From positions 124,001 through 188,000 of the forward strand of contig CAVYWD010000002.1 of NCBI GenBank assembly GCA_963772225.1: a stretch of 64,000 bases of DNA, written 5' to 3'. The translations under genes were made by a program, and so were the position numbers. Source of the stretch: CAVYWD01 sp963772225. Its GTDB lineage: Bacteria > Myxococcota > Myxococcia > Myxococcales > UBA5297. This document shows positions 27,656 to 37,699 of this stretch, one piece after another. A model generated the notes under the pieces. That model made no database searches. It saw only the letters and a list, made by a program, of their open reading frames with translations, and was not told where the DNA came from. Positions within the stretch are counted from its first letter, which is position 1. Each line of letters starts with the position of its first letter.

Positions 27656-30600
27656 GGGGCGGTCTCCTCGATGACCAGGACCTCGGGGCTGCTGCGGGCG
27701 GAGAGCTCCCCCGCGCGCAGCCGCGCGGGCGGGGCGTGGAACTCGCCGGCGATCTTCGCCACCGCCTCCCACTGGATCTCCGTCTCGCCCGCGCGCAGCC
27801 CGGGGAGCAGGAAGACCACGCGATCGTCCGCGAAGGCCCGCTGCGCCCGGTCGTCGAGCTGCCGGAACGACTCGCGGTCGCCCTCGACCTCGAACGGCGC
27901 GAGCCCCGCGGGGTAGGGGTCCTCCACCTCCGCCGGCCCGGTCGACTGGGGGGACGTGAGCCGCAGTGTCACTCGCACGCGGTCGCCCGGCCGCGGCTGC
28001 CGGTCCTCCGCCTCGCCGGCGTCGTTCAGCGGCTGGACCCGGCGGGCGATGGCCAACGGGCTCTCCGCCAAAGCAGCGGGCGCGCGGCGCTCGAGCCGCC
28101 AATAAAGAGGGGATGCGCCGGCGGCGAGGGTCGCCGGCCCGCGCACCTCGGCGCTTCGCTCTTGCGGGCCCGAGAGCGCGAGCCACGCCGGCCGCGGCCC
28201 GCGGAGCTCCGCCGCCGCGGCGCCCGCCGAGGGCAAGAGACACCGCTGCGCGGCGGCGGTCGCCAAGGCCGCAAAGCCGCCCGCCAGGTCCGCGCCGAAG
28301 TCGCCCGCTCCCCGGTGCGAGAGCAAGTAGCGCGCGAGCGGCGGCAGGAGCGGCGAGCGCGGCAGTGACGCCTGCAGCGCCAAGGCCGTCAGGGCGCTCG
28401 CGAGGAGGCTCGCGCGCGGCGGGCTCGCCTCCAGGCAATGCTCGCCGGCGCACGCCAAGGCGCCGGCGGCGCGCAGCGCTCGCTCCAGCCGCCGCGCCTC
28501 CTGCGAGGCGGCTTCATCCTCTCCGACCTCGTGCAGCCCTAGGGCGAGGAGCGCGCGGTCGGCCGCGCCGAGGTCTCCTGCGGCCGGGCCGGAAAGGAAC
28601 GCGCGGTACGCCGAGGGCCTTTGCTCCTCGTTGAGCGCGCAAGCCCAGAGCGCGAGCGGCCCGCCGCCTCGCTGGCCGCGCAGACGGGCCGCCGCGCGCG
28701 CGAGCACGCCGCCCTCGACGTCGAGGCCCTCGTCCCGCGCCAGCGACAGCGCCACGGTCGCCCACGCCGTCAGCTCGGCGCTCGGAGCGGCGCCGTCGTA
28801 CGCGCCGAACGCGCCCTCCGGGTGCGCCATGCCCACCAGCGCGGCGACGTCCGCTTCGGCGGTCCATCGCTCGGCGGCCGTGAGGACCTTGCCCGCGCGC
28901 AGCGCGGCCACCTGCGCCAGCACGCGCCAGACGGCGAAGGGCGCCAGTGACGAGCGGGCGCGGGAGGCCGAGCGCGCGGCCAGCGCCGCCGCGCGCGGGT
29001 CCGCCGAGACGAAGAGGCGCGCGCTCTCCTGCGCGCCCAGGGTGGGGAAGGTGGCGACGCGGCCGGCGGCGACGACTCCGGATTCGCCGGCGACCTCCTC
29101 CTCGGCGGCGGGAAAGACGGGCAGCGAGAGCTCCTCGGCGCCCCAGGAGCCGAAGCGGGCGGTGACCCGCGCGGCCTCGCCCGCGCCGCCCACCTCGAGC
29201 GCGGCGGCGCCGCTGCCGCGCGCCTCGAGCTCGGCGCTCGAGAGCGCCACCTCCTGCGGCGGGCTCGCGTCGAGCCGCGCCCGGACTTGCGCCCGGTCGC
29301 CTTCTCTCAAGAAGCGGGGGACCGCGAGCTTTGCGGCCGGCAGGCGCCGGTCGAGCGCGCCGCTCCAGTCGCCGAAAGCCGCGCCGGCCGCGGCCCGGAC
29401 CTGCGCCGTGAGCCTCGACACGGTGGGTGGCGCGACGAAGGCAAAGCTCGCCCTGCCGCGCGCGTCGGAGACCGCGGTGGCGCTCAGGAGGGCGCCGGCG
29501 TCCCGCGCGCGCGGCTTGCCCTGGGAGAGCCCCTTGAACGGCAGCGCGCCTTCCTCCGAGCCATCGGCGGCGCCCAGCGCGCGCCCAGGGCCGGCGTCCG
29601 AGCTGCGGTAGGTGGTGGACGACGCGCCCTGCCCACTCGACGTGCGCTCGGGGTGAAAGAAGGCCTGGAGGGTCGGCGCGCTGGGAGGGACCGAGCGCTC
29701 GTCGAGCACCGTCGCGAAGAGCTCTGCGCCGGCCAAAGGCCGCCCGGCGCGGTCGAGCACCTCGACCGAGAGCTCGCCGCGCTCTCCTTGGACCTCGAGG
29801 GAGCCGCGCAGGGACAGCGCCTCGCCGACCGGCGCGGTGGCGATGCGCCGCTCGCGGCGGTACGAGCGCTCTCCGAAGACGGCCTGGACCGCCACGGCGA
29901 AGCTCGGCGCCAGCGCCTGCGTCACCTTCACCCGCGCCACCGCCGAGGCGCCGCGGATGGACAGCGCGTCGGCGCGGGCGCGCTCGGCGCCCTCTACCGT
30001 CAGGAGGGCGCTGCCGGAGTCGAAGGGCGCGAGAACCAGGACCCGCGCGGTCTCGCCGATGGCGTAGCTCGCCTTGTCCGGGATAAGGGTGAGCGCGTCC
30101 GGACTGAAGGGGATGTCGCCGCCGTCGACCGTCGCGTAGAGGAAGGTCTCGCAAAGGCGCGCCTGGCCCTGGTCGACCTCCACCTCGTAGTAGCCCGCGG
30201 CCTGCGGCACGAACGAGAACCTCGCCGTCCCGTCGGCGCCGGTGCGCACCGGCTTGACCTGCACGCGCTCCCGCGGGCCTTCCTGGCCCGCCGCTCCGCC
30301 GCGCGCGGCGAGCACCTTCACCTGCAGGTCCACCGCCGCGGGGCGACCGCCCTCGGCGGCGGCGCGGATCAGCAGCTCGGCGGGAACCCCGGGGACCACC
30401 ACGCGCCGCTCGGCGGAGACGGTGGCGCGCAGCGGCTGCCGGAGCGCGACGCCGGAGACGCTGCCGGTCGTGAGGCGGCCAGCGGGGTCGCGGCCGATGA
30501 GGAGGAGCTCGTAGCGCCCGTCGAGGGGCGGGGTCTGGAAGGCAATGTCCGCGCCGCCGTCGGCGTCGGTCGGCACCTCGCCCCGGTCGACCTCCTCCGG

Positions 30601-31899
30601 CGACGAGGTGGCGTCGGCGTCGAGCGGGTAGCGCACGGCGCGCCAGCGGATCTGCGCACCGCGCACCGGGCGCGCCTCGAGCGACGCGTTCACGCGGGCC
30701 GTCGCCGGCGAGCCGGCCGCGCCCAGCTCGAGCCGGGCGTCGAGAAAGAAGGGCGGCTCGGGCGTCCGCCGCACGACGAAGTCCGCGCTCGAGGCCCGGC
30801 CGTCGGCGGTCGCCTCGAGGCGGTAGAGCCCCTGCGGAAGCTCCTGCTCCAGGGCGAACTCGCCCCCGAAGCCTCCCTGCGGCGACAGCGGCCGGCGCGA
30901 GCGATAGAAGAGGCTCCCGCGCGCATCGTAGGCCGCCACCTCGACCTTCTCCGCCCTCGACGGCGCGAGGCGCTCGTCGCCGCTCCGCGCGAAGCCGTGG
31001 AACTGCACCACCTCGCCCGGGCGGTATTCGCCGCGGTCGGTCACCACGTGCGCCCGCGGCTCGCGCTCGGACGGGCTCTGGGCGCCGAGCTCCACCACCG
31101 CCACGTCGGGGCCCCGCCGCGCCACGAGGAGCGCGGGCGCGTCGCCCACACGGGCGGTGAAGAGCCCGGAGCGCCCGCCAGGCGCGTGCACGGGCGTCTC
31201 GCCAGGCGCGTAGAGGGAGAAGAGGACGTGGGCCAGGGCCTGGCCCGTGCGGCTGTCCACCGCCAGCGCCGCCACCTGCTCCGCGGTGCGCCGCGCGGTC
31301 ACCGCGAGCGTGGAGAAGAGCGCGACCGCGTGCACCGCGTCCCCCCCGGAGGCGGCCTCGACCAAATAGGCCCCCGCCGGGCGCGGGCCAATCTCCAGGT
31401 CGCAGTAGCCGAAGTCCGACTCCAGCGCGCCGCAGGCGAGGTCCCAGCGCTCGACCAGCTCGAGGTCGGCCAGGAACGGCAGCGTCCCGGAAGCTTCGCG
31501 CCGAGGCCCGCGCGCGGCCGCCGCCAGGAGCGCGCGGGCGGCGGGGCTCACCCCGCGGGCGACCGCTCGCCGCGCGTCATCGGCCGCTTTCGACAGCGCC
31601 TCGCGCACCAGCGCGAGCGGGCCGGGCATGCGGCGCGCGCCGCCCTCGCGCGAGGACGCGGGCCGCGCCGCCGCGAGCTTGCCCAGGCTCCGCTCCTCCA
31701 GGAAATAGCGCTCGGGGTCGGGGAGGCGGTAGAGCCGCACGTCCACCGCCCGCGCCCCGCGGACCTCGAGCTTGACCACCGCGCCCGGGGCGTCCGGCAG
31801 GAAGGGGTGCTCGGTGGACAAGAACAAGCTCGCCGCGCGGGCGGGCATCGCCGCCAGGGCGAGCGCCAGGGCCGAGAAGAGGCGGGCCGAGCGGATCAC
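27652..31899 (-). CDS. yfaS: YfaS-like bacterial alpha-2-macroglobulin without thioester
   Basis: A 1415-residue secreted protein with a signal peptide (MIRSARLFSALALALAAMPA) and a series of macroglobulin-like beta domains, for example AHVVTDRGEYRPGEVVQFHGF. A C-terminal receptor-like domain ends the chain. Bacterial alpha-2-macroglobulins trap or inhibit proteases in the periplasm; many carry a CxEQ thioester. I see no CxEQ in this sequence, which fits the thioester-free YfaS-type branch. It is encoded between YfaT and YfaP and shares four-base overlaps with both. The start at 31899 overlaps the yfaT stop. Confidence 0.93.
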   Translation of the reverse strand: MIRSARLFSALALALAAMPARAASLFLSTEHPFLPDAPGAVVKLEVRGARAVDVRLYRLPDPERYFLEERSLGKLAAARPASSREGGARRMPGPLALVREALSKAADDARRAVARGVSPAARALLAAAARGPRREASGTLPFLADLELVERWDLACGALESDFGYCDLEIGPRPAGAYLVEAASGGDAVHAVALFSTLAVTARRTAEQVAALAVDSRTGQALAHVLFSLYAPGETPVHAPGGRSGLFTARVGDAPALLVARRGPDVAVVELGAQSPSEREPRAHVVTDRGEYRPGEVVQFHGFARSGDERLAPSRAEKVEVAAYDARGSLFYRSRRPLSPQGGFGGEFALEQELPQGLYRLEATADGRASSADFVVRRTPEPPFFLDARLELGAAGSPATARVNASLEARPVRGAQIRWRAVRYPLDADATSSPEEVDRGEVPTDADGGADIAFQTPPLDGRYELLLIGRDPAGRLTTGSVSGVALRQPLRATVSAERRVVVPGVPAELLIRAAAEGGRPAAVDLQVKVLAARGGAAGQEGPRERVQVKPVRTGADGTARFSFVPQAAGYYEVEVDQGQARLCETFLYATVDGGDIPFSPDALTLIPDKASYAIGETARVLVLAPFDSGSALLTVEGAERARADALSIRGASAVARVKVTQALAPSFAVAVQAVFGERSYRRERRIATAPVGEALSLRGSLEVQGERGELSVEVLDRAGRPLAGAELFATVLDERSVPPSAPTLQAFFHPERTSSGQGASSTTYRSSDAGPGRALGAADGSEEGALPFKGLSQGKPRARDAGALLSATAVSDARGRASFAFVAPPTVSRLTAQVRAAAGAAFGDWSGALDRRLPAAKLAVPRFLREGDRAQVRARLDASPPQEVALSSAELEARGSGAAALEVGGAGEAARVTARFGSWGAEELSLPVFPAAEEEVAGESGVVAAGRVATFPTLGAQESARLFVSADPRAAALAARSASRARSSLAPFAVWRVLAQVAALRAGKVLTAAERWTAEADVAALVGMAHPEGAFGAYDGAAPSAELTAWATVALSLARDEGLDVEGGVLARAAARLRGQRGGGPLALWACALNEEQRPSAYRAFLSGPAAGDLGAADRALLALGLHEVGEDEAASQEARRLERALRAAGALACAGEHCLEASPPRASLLASALTALALQASLPRSPLLPPLARYLLSHRGAGDFGADLAGGFAALATAAAQRCLLPSAGAAAAELRGPRPAWLALSGPQERSAEVRGPATLAAGASPLYWRLERRAPAALAESPLAIARRVQPLNDAGEAEDRQPRPGDRVRVTLRLTSPQSTGPAEVEDPYPAGLAPFEVEGDRESFRQLDDRAQRAFADDRVVFLLPGLRAGETEIQWEAVAKIAGEFHAPPARLRAGELSARSSPEVLVIEETAP

Positions 31900-32609
31900 G
31901 GCCCCTCCAAGATCCGGAAGCGATAGAAGCCCCGGAACGACGGGTTGGCCTGAATCGGGCGCCAGCTCGAGTCGGGGTGCCGGAGGAGCGTCGACATCGA
32001 AGCGCGCCGGACCTCGCCGGGGCCGCCGTCATGCGGGCCGGTGTGGTAGACGAACAGCGGGTCGGCCCCGCCGCGCGCGACGATCATGAGATGGGCGGAG
32101 CCGCCCGGGGCTTGAAACAGGGCGAGGTCTCCGAGCGAGGGTGGGCCCTCGAAGCGCCGCGCGCTCCCCTCGGCCAGCCGGACGGCTTCCGGGGCCTCTC
32201 CGAAGTCGTCCTGAACGCGGGAGGCGTCGAAGGCCCCGGGCCTGAGGCGGAAGAGCCGGGTCCTCAAGAGCGGGACCGCAGGGTAGTTGAAGGCGTGGAC
32301 CTCCGGCAGGCGCGCGAGGCCGGGGTGGCGCGCCGCGAAGGCCGCGTCGTGCCGCTTGAGGGCCTCGCGATAGGCGTAGCGGACCAGGCCCGCGCAGTCG
32401 CGCTGGGCCGGGTCGAAGGCCGACTCCGGCGCGTCCACCTGAGCCAGGGCCAGGGCCGCGAGCGCCTCGGCGAAGGCGCGGCGGTCGTCCTCGGTCCGCA
32501 GCTCGGCCGCGTCGGGGTAGCCGTCGCCGTCGGCGTCGGCCGGGGCGGGACGTGCCGGGGCGCAGGCGGGCGCCGAGAGCCAGAGGGCGAGAGTGCAGGC
32601 GAGCTTCAT
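31896..32609 (-). CDS. yfaT: YfaT-like DUF1175 protein
   Basis: A 237-residue secreted protein with a cysteine-rich signal peptide end (APACAPA, so possibly a lipoprotein). DUF1175 motifs include RDCAGLVRYAYREALKRHD, with a cysteine placed as in NlpC/P60-like enzymes, and a histidine in GSAHLMIVARGG. A papain-like activity is an inference. Its ATG overlaps the yfaA stop. It is part of the yfa operon. Confidence 0.85.
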   Translation of the reverse strand: MKLACTLALWLSAPACAPARPAPADADGDGYPDAAELRTEDDRRAFAEALAALALAQVDAPESAFDPAQRDCAGLVRYAYREALKRHDAAFAARHPGLARLPEVHAFNYPAVPLLRTRLFRLRPGAFDASRVQDDFGEAPEAVRLAEGSARRFEGPPSLGDLALFQAPGGSAHLMIVARGGADPLFVYHTGPHDGGPGEVRRASMSTLLRHPDSSWRPIQANPSFRGFYRFRILEGP

Positions 32610-34258
32610 CGCGCGGTGATCTCCCCTTCGAGCAGCAGCGGGCCTTTCGGGCGCAGCACGGCGCTCAGCGAGCCCAGGGTGCGCAGCGCTCCAAGGAGCG
32701 GCTCCGGGCGCCGGTGCGTCGCCGCAGCGTCGAGGCCCGGCGGCCCCAGAAGCGCGTCGGCGACTTCGCCCAGCGCGGCAGAGAGGCCGGAGCCGTCGAC
32801 GAGGAGCACGTCGGCTCCCGCCGGCGCCTTCAGCTCGTCGGCGCCGCGCCCCCGCCCAGCGCCCGCGAGGGCTGCGCGCAGGTCCGAGGCGCGGTTGGTG
32901 AGGAGCAAGACGTCGTCCGCGAGCGCGAAGCAGAGGGAGCCTCCCTCGCCGGAGCAGGTGACGGCGCGGCCGCCGTCGCGCTCGACGACGATGGGAACGC
33001 CGAGCAGCGCCGGCTCGAGCGCGGCGAAGGACGTGGCGAATCCCGCGGGGTCCTTGAGGCGCAGGCCGAAGACGTGGCGCGCGACGGGGCGCCCGTCGTC
33101 GAGCTCGACGCCCTCGGAGTACCAGAAGAGCTCGTCGCCGAGCTTCGGCGCGAGCGTGTCGAGGATGGCCTTGCGCAAGGCCAGCGCTTCCTTGGCGCCC
33201 GCTCCGGCAGGCGCGGCGTCCCCCAAAAGCTCCGCGAGCGCGCGCGAGAGGTCGAGGCGCCGCGAGAGCGCCCCGCTGACCCGGCGCGGGAGGAACCGCT
33301 CCAGCGCCGAGGCGCCGCGTGCTGCCGGGGAGAGGGCGAGGGTGCGGGCGGCCGCGAGGCGGAGCGCACCCGCGGGCTCGACGGTGAGCCGAAGCCAGGC
33401 GATCTGGGAAAGGGCGAGCGCGGCGAGGCCCGGCTTGCCCGGCTCGGCGCGCACCGCCTCGGCGTCGACGACCGCGACGAGCGCCGCGGAGGCGCCGCTC
33501 GACAGCGCGGCGGCGACGGCGGCTTGATCCTGCGCTGTCCGCGCGCCGGGTCCGGCGGCGCCGAGGGCCAAGTCGAGGCTCTGCTTGACCCAGGCGTCGC
33601 TCGTCCCGGCGACGAGCAGGTCCTTGAGCACCGCGTAGGTGAGGCGGCGTCGCTCGTCGACGAGCACCTTGCGCAAGGGGAGGCCGCGGTAGCGCTCGAC
33701 GCGCACCTCGGTGTGCGAGGGCCGAACGGCCTGGAGCATCTGGGCCGCGCGCCACGACGCCGAGGCCGCCGGCGAGAGGCGCTTGAGCAGGAGCAGGTCG
33801 GGGTCGCCCGGCCCGGTTCGCGCGGCCAGCGCCACGGGGCCGTCGAGGAGCGCGGCGGCGTCCACCGCGGCGGGCAGCCGCGAGAGCTCGCTGAGCCGCT
33901 GGCGGAGAGCGCGCGCGGTGGCGCCGGCGCTCGAGAGCGCGAAGTCCTGGAGGACGTTCGGATCGGCCAGGGGGCGCAGGCGCGGGGAGGCGCGGATCTG
34001 CTGGAGGAGCGTCGCCGGCCGGTCGGCGATGAGGAAGACCGGGGCGGGCGCCGGCACGAAACCGGCCAGGGCTCCGGGCTTCGACTGCGGCATGTCGTCA
34101 AGCGGGGCGCCCACCTCGTAGGCGCGCTCCTCGCCCGCGCCGCCGCAGCGGCAGGCCGGCGCAGCGAAGGCCGGGGCAAGCAAGGCCAGGGCACAGCCCA
34201 GCCAAGGTCGATCGCGGCTCGGGGCCGCTCGGGAGGCGTCGGTTGGCACCATCGGCAT
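32606..34258 (-). CDS. yfaA: YfaA-like DUF2138 protein
   Basis: A 550-residue secreted protein, first gene of the yfa operon. The signal peptide is followed by a cysteine-rich stretch (PACRCGG). The body is Ala/Leu-rich with DLLLLKRLSP and FWYSEGVELDDGRPVARHVFGLRL, in line with DUF2138 and related DUF3352 proteins. Its role is unknown. The four-gene order yfaA-yfaT-yfaS-yfaP matches the E. coli cluster without yfaQ, which supports a shared complex with the alpha-2-macroglobulin. Confidence 0.8.
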   Translation of the reverse strand: MPMVPTDASRAAPSRDRPWLGCALALLAPAFAAPACRCGGAGEERAYEVGAPLDDMPQSKPGALAGFVPAPAPVFLIADRPATLLQQIRASPRLRPLADPNVLQDFALSSAGATARALRQRLSELSRLPAAVDAAALLDGPVALAARTGPGDPDLLLLKRLSPAASASWRAAQMLQAVRPSHTEVRVERYRGLPLRKVLVDERRRLTYAVLKDLLVAGTSDAWVKQSLDLALGAAGPGARTAQDQAAVAAALSSGASAALVAVVDAEAVRAEPGKPGLAALALSQIAWLRLTVEPAGALRLAAARTLALSPAARGASALERFLPRRVSGALSRRLDLSRALAELLGDAAPAGAGAKEALALRKAILDTLAPKLGDELFWYSEGVELDDGRPVARHVFGLRLKDPAGFATSFAALEPALLGVPIVVERDGGRAVTCSGEGGSLCFALADDVLLLTNRASDLRAALAGAGRGRGADELKAPAGADVLLVDGSGLSAALGEVADALLGPPGLDAAATHRRPEPLLGALRTLGSLSAVLRPKGPLLLEGEITAR

Positions 34259-34470
34259 CGTCGGAGCGAACCTACCGCGCAGGAAGCCGGAGTTGAAACC
34301 TCAGAACCTCGTCCTCGTCAGGCGCTCCGCGGCAGGCCAGCGCCGTTCGCCGCGTCCTTGAGCTCGAGTCGCGTCGGGCGCAGGATTGACGACCCCTTCG
34401 CCCGACGCGGCGGGTAGGACACAAAGATCGTGAATCGCCGACCGCGGGTGCCTATAACACGGGGAAGCCC

Positions 34471-34818
34471 ATGCGCCCTGACTCGGAGCAAGCCTTCACC
34501 GTCGAGCACATCAGTCCCGAGGAGCTCCGGCGCCGCATTCGCGAGAATACGGCGCCGCTGCTGCTCGACGTCCGCGAGCCCTGGGAGCACGAGCTGACGC
34601 ACCTGCCGGGGAGCGTGCTCGTGCCGCTGGGCGATCTGTCGGCGCGCCAGTCCGAGCTCAACCCCGAGCGAGAGACGATCGTCTATTGCCATCATGGCGT
34701 GCGCAGCGTGGAGGCGGCCTTCGCCTTGGCGCGGGCGGGTTTTCGCCACGTCTACAACCTCCGAGGCGGGATCGATTCGTACAGCGATCTGGAGCCCTCC
34801 ATCCGCCGGTACGCGTGA
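34471..34818 (+). CDS. Rhodanese-domain protein
   Basis: A 115-residue single-domain rhodanese. LLLDVREPWEHELTHLPGSV is the N-terminal substrate-loop signature and YCHHGVRSVEAA holds the active-site cysteine (CHHGVRS). It should carry sulfur or act as a persulfide donor. A -10-like TATAAC (34453-34458) lies 12 bases before the ATG. It is 23 bases upstream of sctN, in the same direction, so it may share transcription with the type III cluster. Confidence 0.9.
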   Translation: MRPDSEQAFTVEHISPEELRRRIRENTAPLLLDVREPWEHELTHLPGSVLVPLGDLSARQSELNPERETIVYCHHGVRSVEAAFALARAGFRHVYNLRGGIDSYSDLEPSIRRYA

Positions 34819-34841
34819 GGCCGGCGCGCGCGGAGGCGACC

Positions 34842-36168
34842 ATGAGCGAGCGCATGGCCATCGACCTCTCGAAGTATCACCGCCTCGTCGACGAGGCGCG
34901 GACCGCTCGCGTGCGCGGCCGCGTGACGGAGCTGACGGGCCTGGTCATCAAGGCGACCGTGCCCGGGGTTCGGGTCGGCGAGGTGGTGGAGGTGCAGGGC
35001 GCGCGGCGCCGGAGCGTGAAGGCGGAGGTCGTCGGCTTTCAGGGCGACGAGGTGATGCTCATGCCGCTCGGCGAGCTCTCCGGCGTAGGCCCTACGAGCG
35101 AGGTGACGCCCACCGGCCGCCCGCTGACCATTCGATGCGGAGAGGGGCTCCTGGGTCGGCTCCTCAACGGCCTGGGGGAGCCCATCGACGGCCGGCCGCT
35201 TCCCAGGGAGGGAATGATCGAGTGGTCGGTGGACCGCGACTGCCCCGACCCGTTCCTGCGGCGGCGCATCGAGCGGCCGCTGTCGCTGGGGATCAAGGCC
35301 ATCGACGGGCTGCTCACGGTCGGCACCGGGCAGCGCGTGGGCCTCTTCGCCGGCTCGGGCGTGGGCAAGTCCACGCTCATGGGTCAGATCACCCGGCAGG
35401 TGAAGGCAGACCTCTCGGTGGTCTGCCTCGTTGGCGAGCGCGGGCGCGAGGTGCGCGAGTTCGTCGAGGACTCGCTGGGCGAAGAGGGGATGAAGCGCGC
35501 GGTCGTGGTCTGCGCCACGTCGGACCAGCCGGCGATGGTGCGCCTGCGGTCGGCCTTCGTCGCCACCGCCATCGCCGAGTACTTCCGCGAGCGGGGCGGC
35601 AACGTGATGTTCATGCTCGACACGGTGACGCGCCTGGCGCGGGCTCAACGCGAGATAGGTCTCGCCGTCGGTGAGCCGCCGGCGCGGCAGGGATACCCGC
35701 CCAGCGTCTTCTCCATGCTCCCCAAGAATCCTCGAGCGCACCGGCAACTCGGACAAGGGGTATTGCACGGCCATCTACACCGTGCTCGTTGCGGGCGGCG
35801 ACATGGAGGAGCCCATCGCCGACGAGGTCCGCGGCATCCTCGACGGGCACTTCATCCTCAACCGCGCGCTCGCCGAGCGGAACCATTGGCCGGCGGTGGA
35901 CGTGCTGGCCTCGCTCTCCCGCGTGATGAGCGCGGTGGCCGCGCCCGAGCACAAGCGCGCGGCCGGGAAGCTGCGCGAGACGTTGGCCACCTACGAGAAG
36001 CAGCGCGACCTGATCCTCCTGGGCGCCTACCCGTACGGCACGGACCCCAAGGTGGACTACGCCATCGACAAAATCGAGGCCATCGAGTCGTTTCTCAAGC
36101 AGTCCACCGACGAGGCCTGGGAGTACGACGACGTCGTCCGCGATCTCGTCGCGCTCTTCGAGGAATGA
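34842..36168 (+). CDS. sctN: Type III secretion ATPase SctN (FliI/YscN family), one-base frameshift at 35726-35730
   Basis: The 441-residue ATPase (frame restored) unfolds effectors at the base of a type III system. Walker A is GLFAGSGVGKSTLMG, Walker B MFMLDTVTRLARAQRE, and the ATPase signature GYPPSVFSMLPK follows. The frame breaks at GAATC (35726-35730). Reading GATC gives LPKILERTGNSDKG, as expected, and continues to 36168. An ATG at 34842 with CGGAGG upstream starts it. The gene heads a sctN-sctO-sctP-sctQ block with no flagellar gene nearby, so a non-flagellar type is more likely than FliI. Confidence 0.9.
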
Positions 36169-36192
36169 CCGGCGCGGTAGAATCGAGAGCCC

Positions 36193-36684
36193 ATGGCCGC
36201 TCAATATCGCCTCGAGACGCTCCTCGGACTGCGGAGGCGCGCCGAAGACAAGGCCAAGGCCGAGCTCGCTCAGGCGCAGAAGGCGCTGGCGCAGGCCACG
36301 GCCCTGCTGGAGCGGCTTCGAGAGGACCTGGCGGAGCGGAAAAGGCAGCGAAAAAGGAAAGTGGAGGAACACCTGGGCACGCTGTTGTCGAAAGGGATGG
36401 CCGCGCTCGCGGTCCAAGGGATGGGCACCTACGAGGGGCGACTGAGGGGCGAGGAGGATGAGGTCGCCCGGCAGATCGAAACGCAGGAGGCGGTGGTGCA
36501 GGAGGCCCAGGCTCTGGCGGAGCGAAAGCGGGAAACTCTCGCGAAGGCGGCGCGGGACGTCCAGGCCATCGAGAAGCACAAGGAGAAGTTTCTCAAGCAG
36601 AAGAAGGCCGAGCGCGAGTCTCGCGAGGACCTCGCCGGCGAGGAGATCGGCACCGCGCAATTCGCCGCGCGGCAAAGAAAGTGA
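36193..36684 (+). CDS. sctO: SctO/FliJ-like coiled-coil stalk protein
   Basis: A 163-residue, highly charged, Lys/Glu/Arg-rich helical protein with heptad-like spacing over most of its length (LETLLGLRRRAEDKAKAEL). This is typical of SctO/FliJ, the stalk inside the ATPase ring. It follows sctN by 24 bases. Assignment rests on position and coiled-coil character, because the family has little sequence conservation. Confidence 0.75.
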   Translation: MAAQYRLETLLGLRRRAEDKAKAELAQAQKALAQATALLERLREDLAERKRQRKRKVEEHLGTLLSKGMAALAVQGMGTYEGRLRGEEDEVARQIETQEAVVQEAQALAERKRETLAKAARDVQAIEKHKEKFLKQKKAERESREDLAGEEIGTAQFAARQRK

Positions 36685-36696
36685 GGGTGGCGACCT

Positions 36697-37662
36697 ATGA
36701 GCCGCATCGACGATCCGAGCGAAGAGCGACTCGCCGAGGCGCGCGCCGCTGAGCGCCGTGCCCAGGAGCGCCTCCAGAGTCAGAGCAAGTCCGAGGCTAC
36801 CGCCTTCGACCGCGCCCTGGCCGCCAAGGCGCCAAAGCCGCCGCCAAGGCCTCCTGAGCGCGGGGGCGCTTCGGCGGGCTTTCGGCGAGCGCTCGCCGAT
36901 GCGAAGCCGGACTCCGACCTCGATGCAAAGCTCGAAGAGGAGCTGCCTTCCGAGGGTGAGGAGGCCTCTGACGAGACGACCGACTCGGCTCCCGCCGGCG
37001 ATTCGGAGCGCGCGCAGAGCCCGCTGGCGCTGCGGGCGCGCAGCGCCGCCGGCAAGGCGTCGGCGGCCCAGGCGTCGCGGGGGGGCGCCCTGGGGCAGGT
37101 GTCGGCCCGGCGGCTCGATGCGTCGGCGCGGCGCGTGGATTCCGAGTCGCGCCGGGCGCAGACGCGCGACGAGGACCGGCAGCGCTCGGCGGTCTCGGGC
37201 GCGCCAGAGCGGCAGGGCGAGCCGGTGGACAGCGAGGCCGGTGGCCAAGGGGGCTCGGACAAGGACAAGCGGGGCAAGGGCGAAGAGCGGATGGCCGCCT
37301 TCAAGCTGCCGAACGCCGCGCTGATGGCCCCGCCGCCCGTCGCTCGGCCCAAGAACGAGCCGAATGCCGCCCTGCGCGGAGCGGCCCGCGAGATCGTCGA
37401 GAAGATCGTCCGGCGGGTGCTCGTGGGGACGAACGAGCAGGGAGTCCCGGAGTTTCGGCTCGAGCTCAAGTCGAGCGTGCTCCAGGGGCTCTCCATCCGC
37501 GTCAGTGCGAGTCGCGGGAAGCGGATTCGCGCGGTATTCTCCAGCGCCAATCGAACCGTCCTCGCGTCATTGGAGAAGACTTCCCAGGAGCTCAAGGACG
37601 CCCTCGCCGCGCGCGGGCTCGTCCTCGAAGAAGTGACCTTCGAGGAGCCCAAGGCGCCGTGA
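36697..37662 (+). CDS. sctP: SctP/FliK-like needle or hook length-control protein
   Basis: A 321-residue protein. The first two thirds are disordered, rich in Ala, Ser, Glu, Arg and Pro. The last 90 residues are ordered, with IVRRVLVGTNEQGVPEFRLELKSSVLQGLSIRV, an arrangement like the C-terminal switch domain of SctP/FliK. It follows sctO by 12 bases and precedes sctQ by 37. Function is inferred mainly from place and domain layout. Confidence 0.65.
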   Translation: MSRIDDPSEERLAEARAAERRAQERLQSQSKSEATAFDRALAAKAPKPPPRPPERGGASAGFRRALADAKPDSDLDAKLEEELPSEGEEASDETTDSAPAGDSERAQSPLALRARSAAGKASAAQASRGGALGQVSARRLDASARRVDSESRRAQTRDEDRQRSAVSGAPERQGEPVDSEAGGQGGSDKDKRGKGEERMAAFKLPNAALMAPPPVARPKNEPNAALRGAAREIVEKIVRRVLVGTNEQGVPEFRLELKSSVLQGLSIRVSASRGKRIRAVFSSANRTVLASLEKTSQELKDALAARGLVLEEVTFEEPKAP

Positions 37663-37699
37663 CGGGCGGCGCTCGCTCGAGGAATCGCGAAAGCAAGGC

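Noticed and set aside
27652..31899. A thioester site in the alpha-2-macroglobulin
   Set aside because: No CxEQ motif is present in the sequence.
29287..31926. An 879-codon plus-strand open frame opposite the alpha-2-macroglobulin
   Set aside because: Low-complexity antisense translation; the minus-strand gene has a signal peptide and clear domains.
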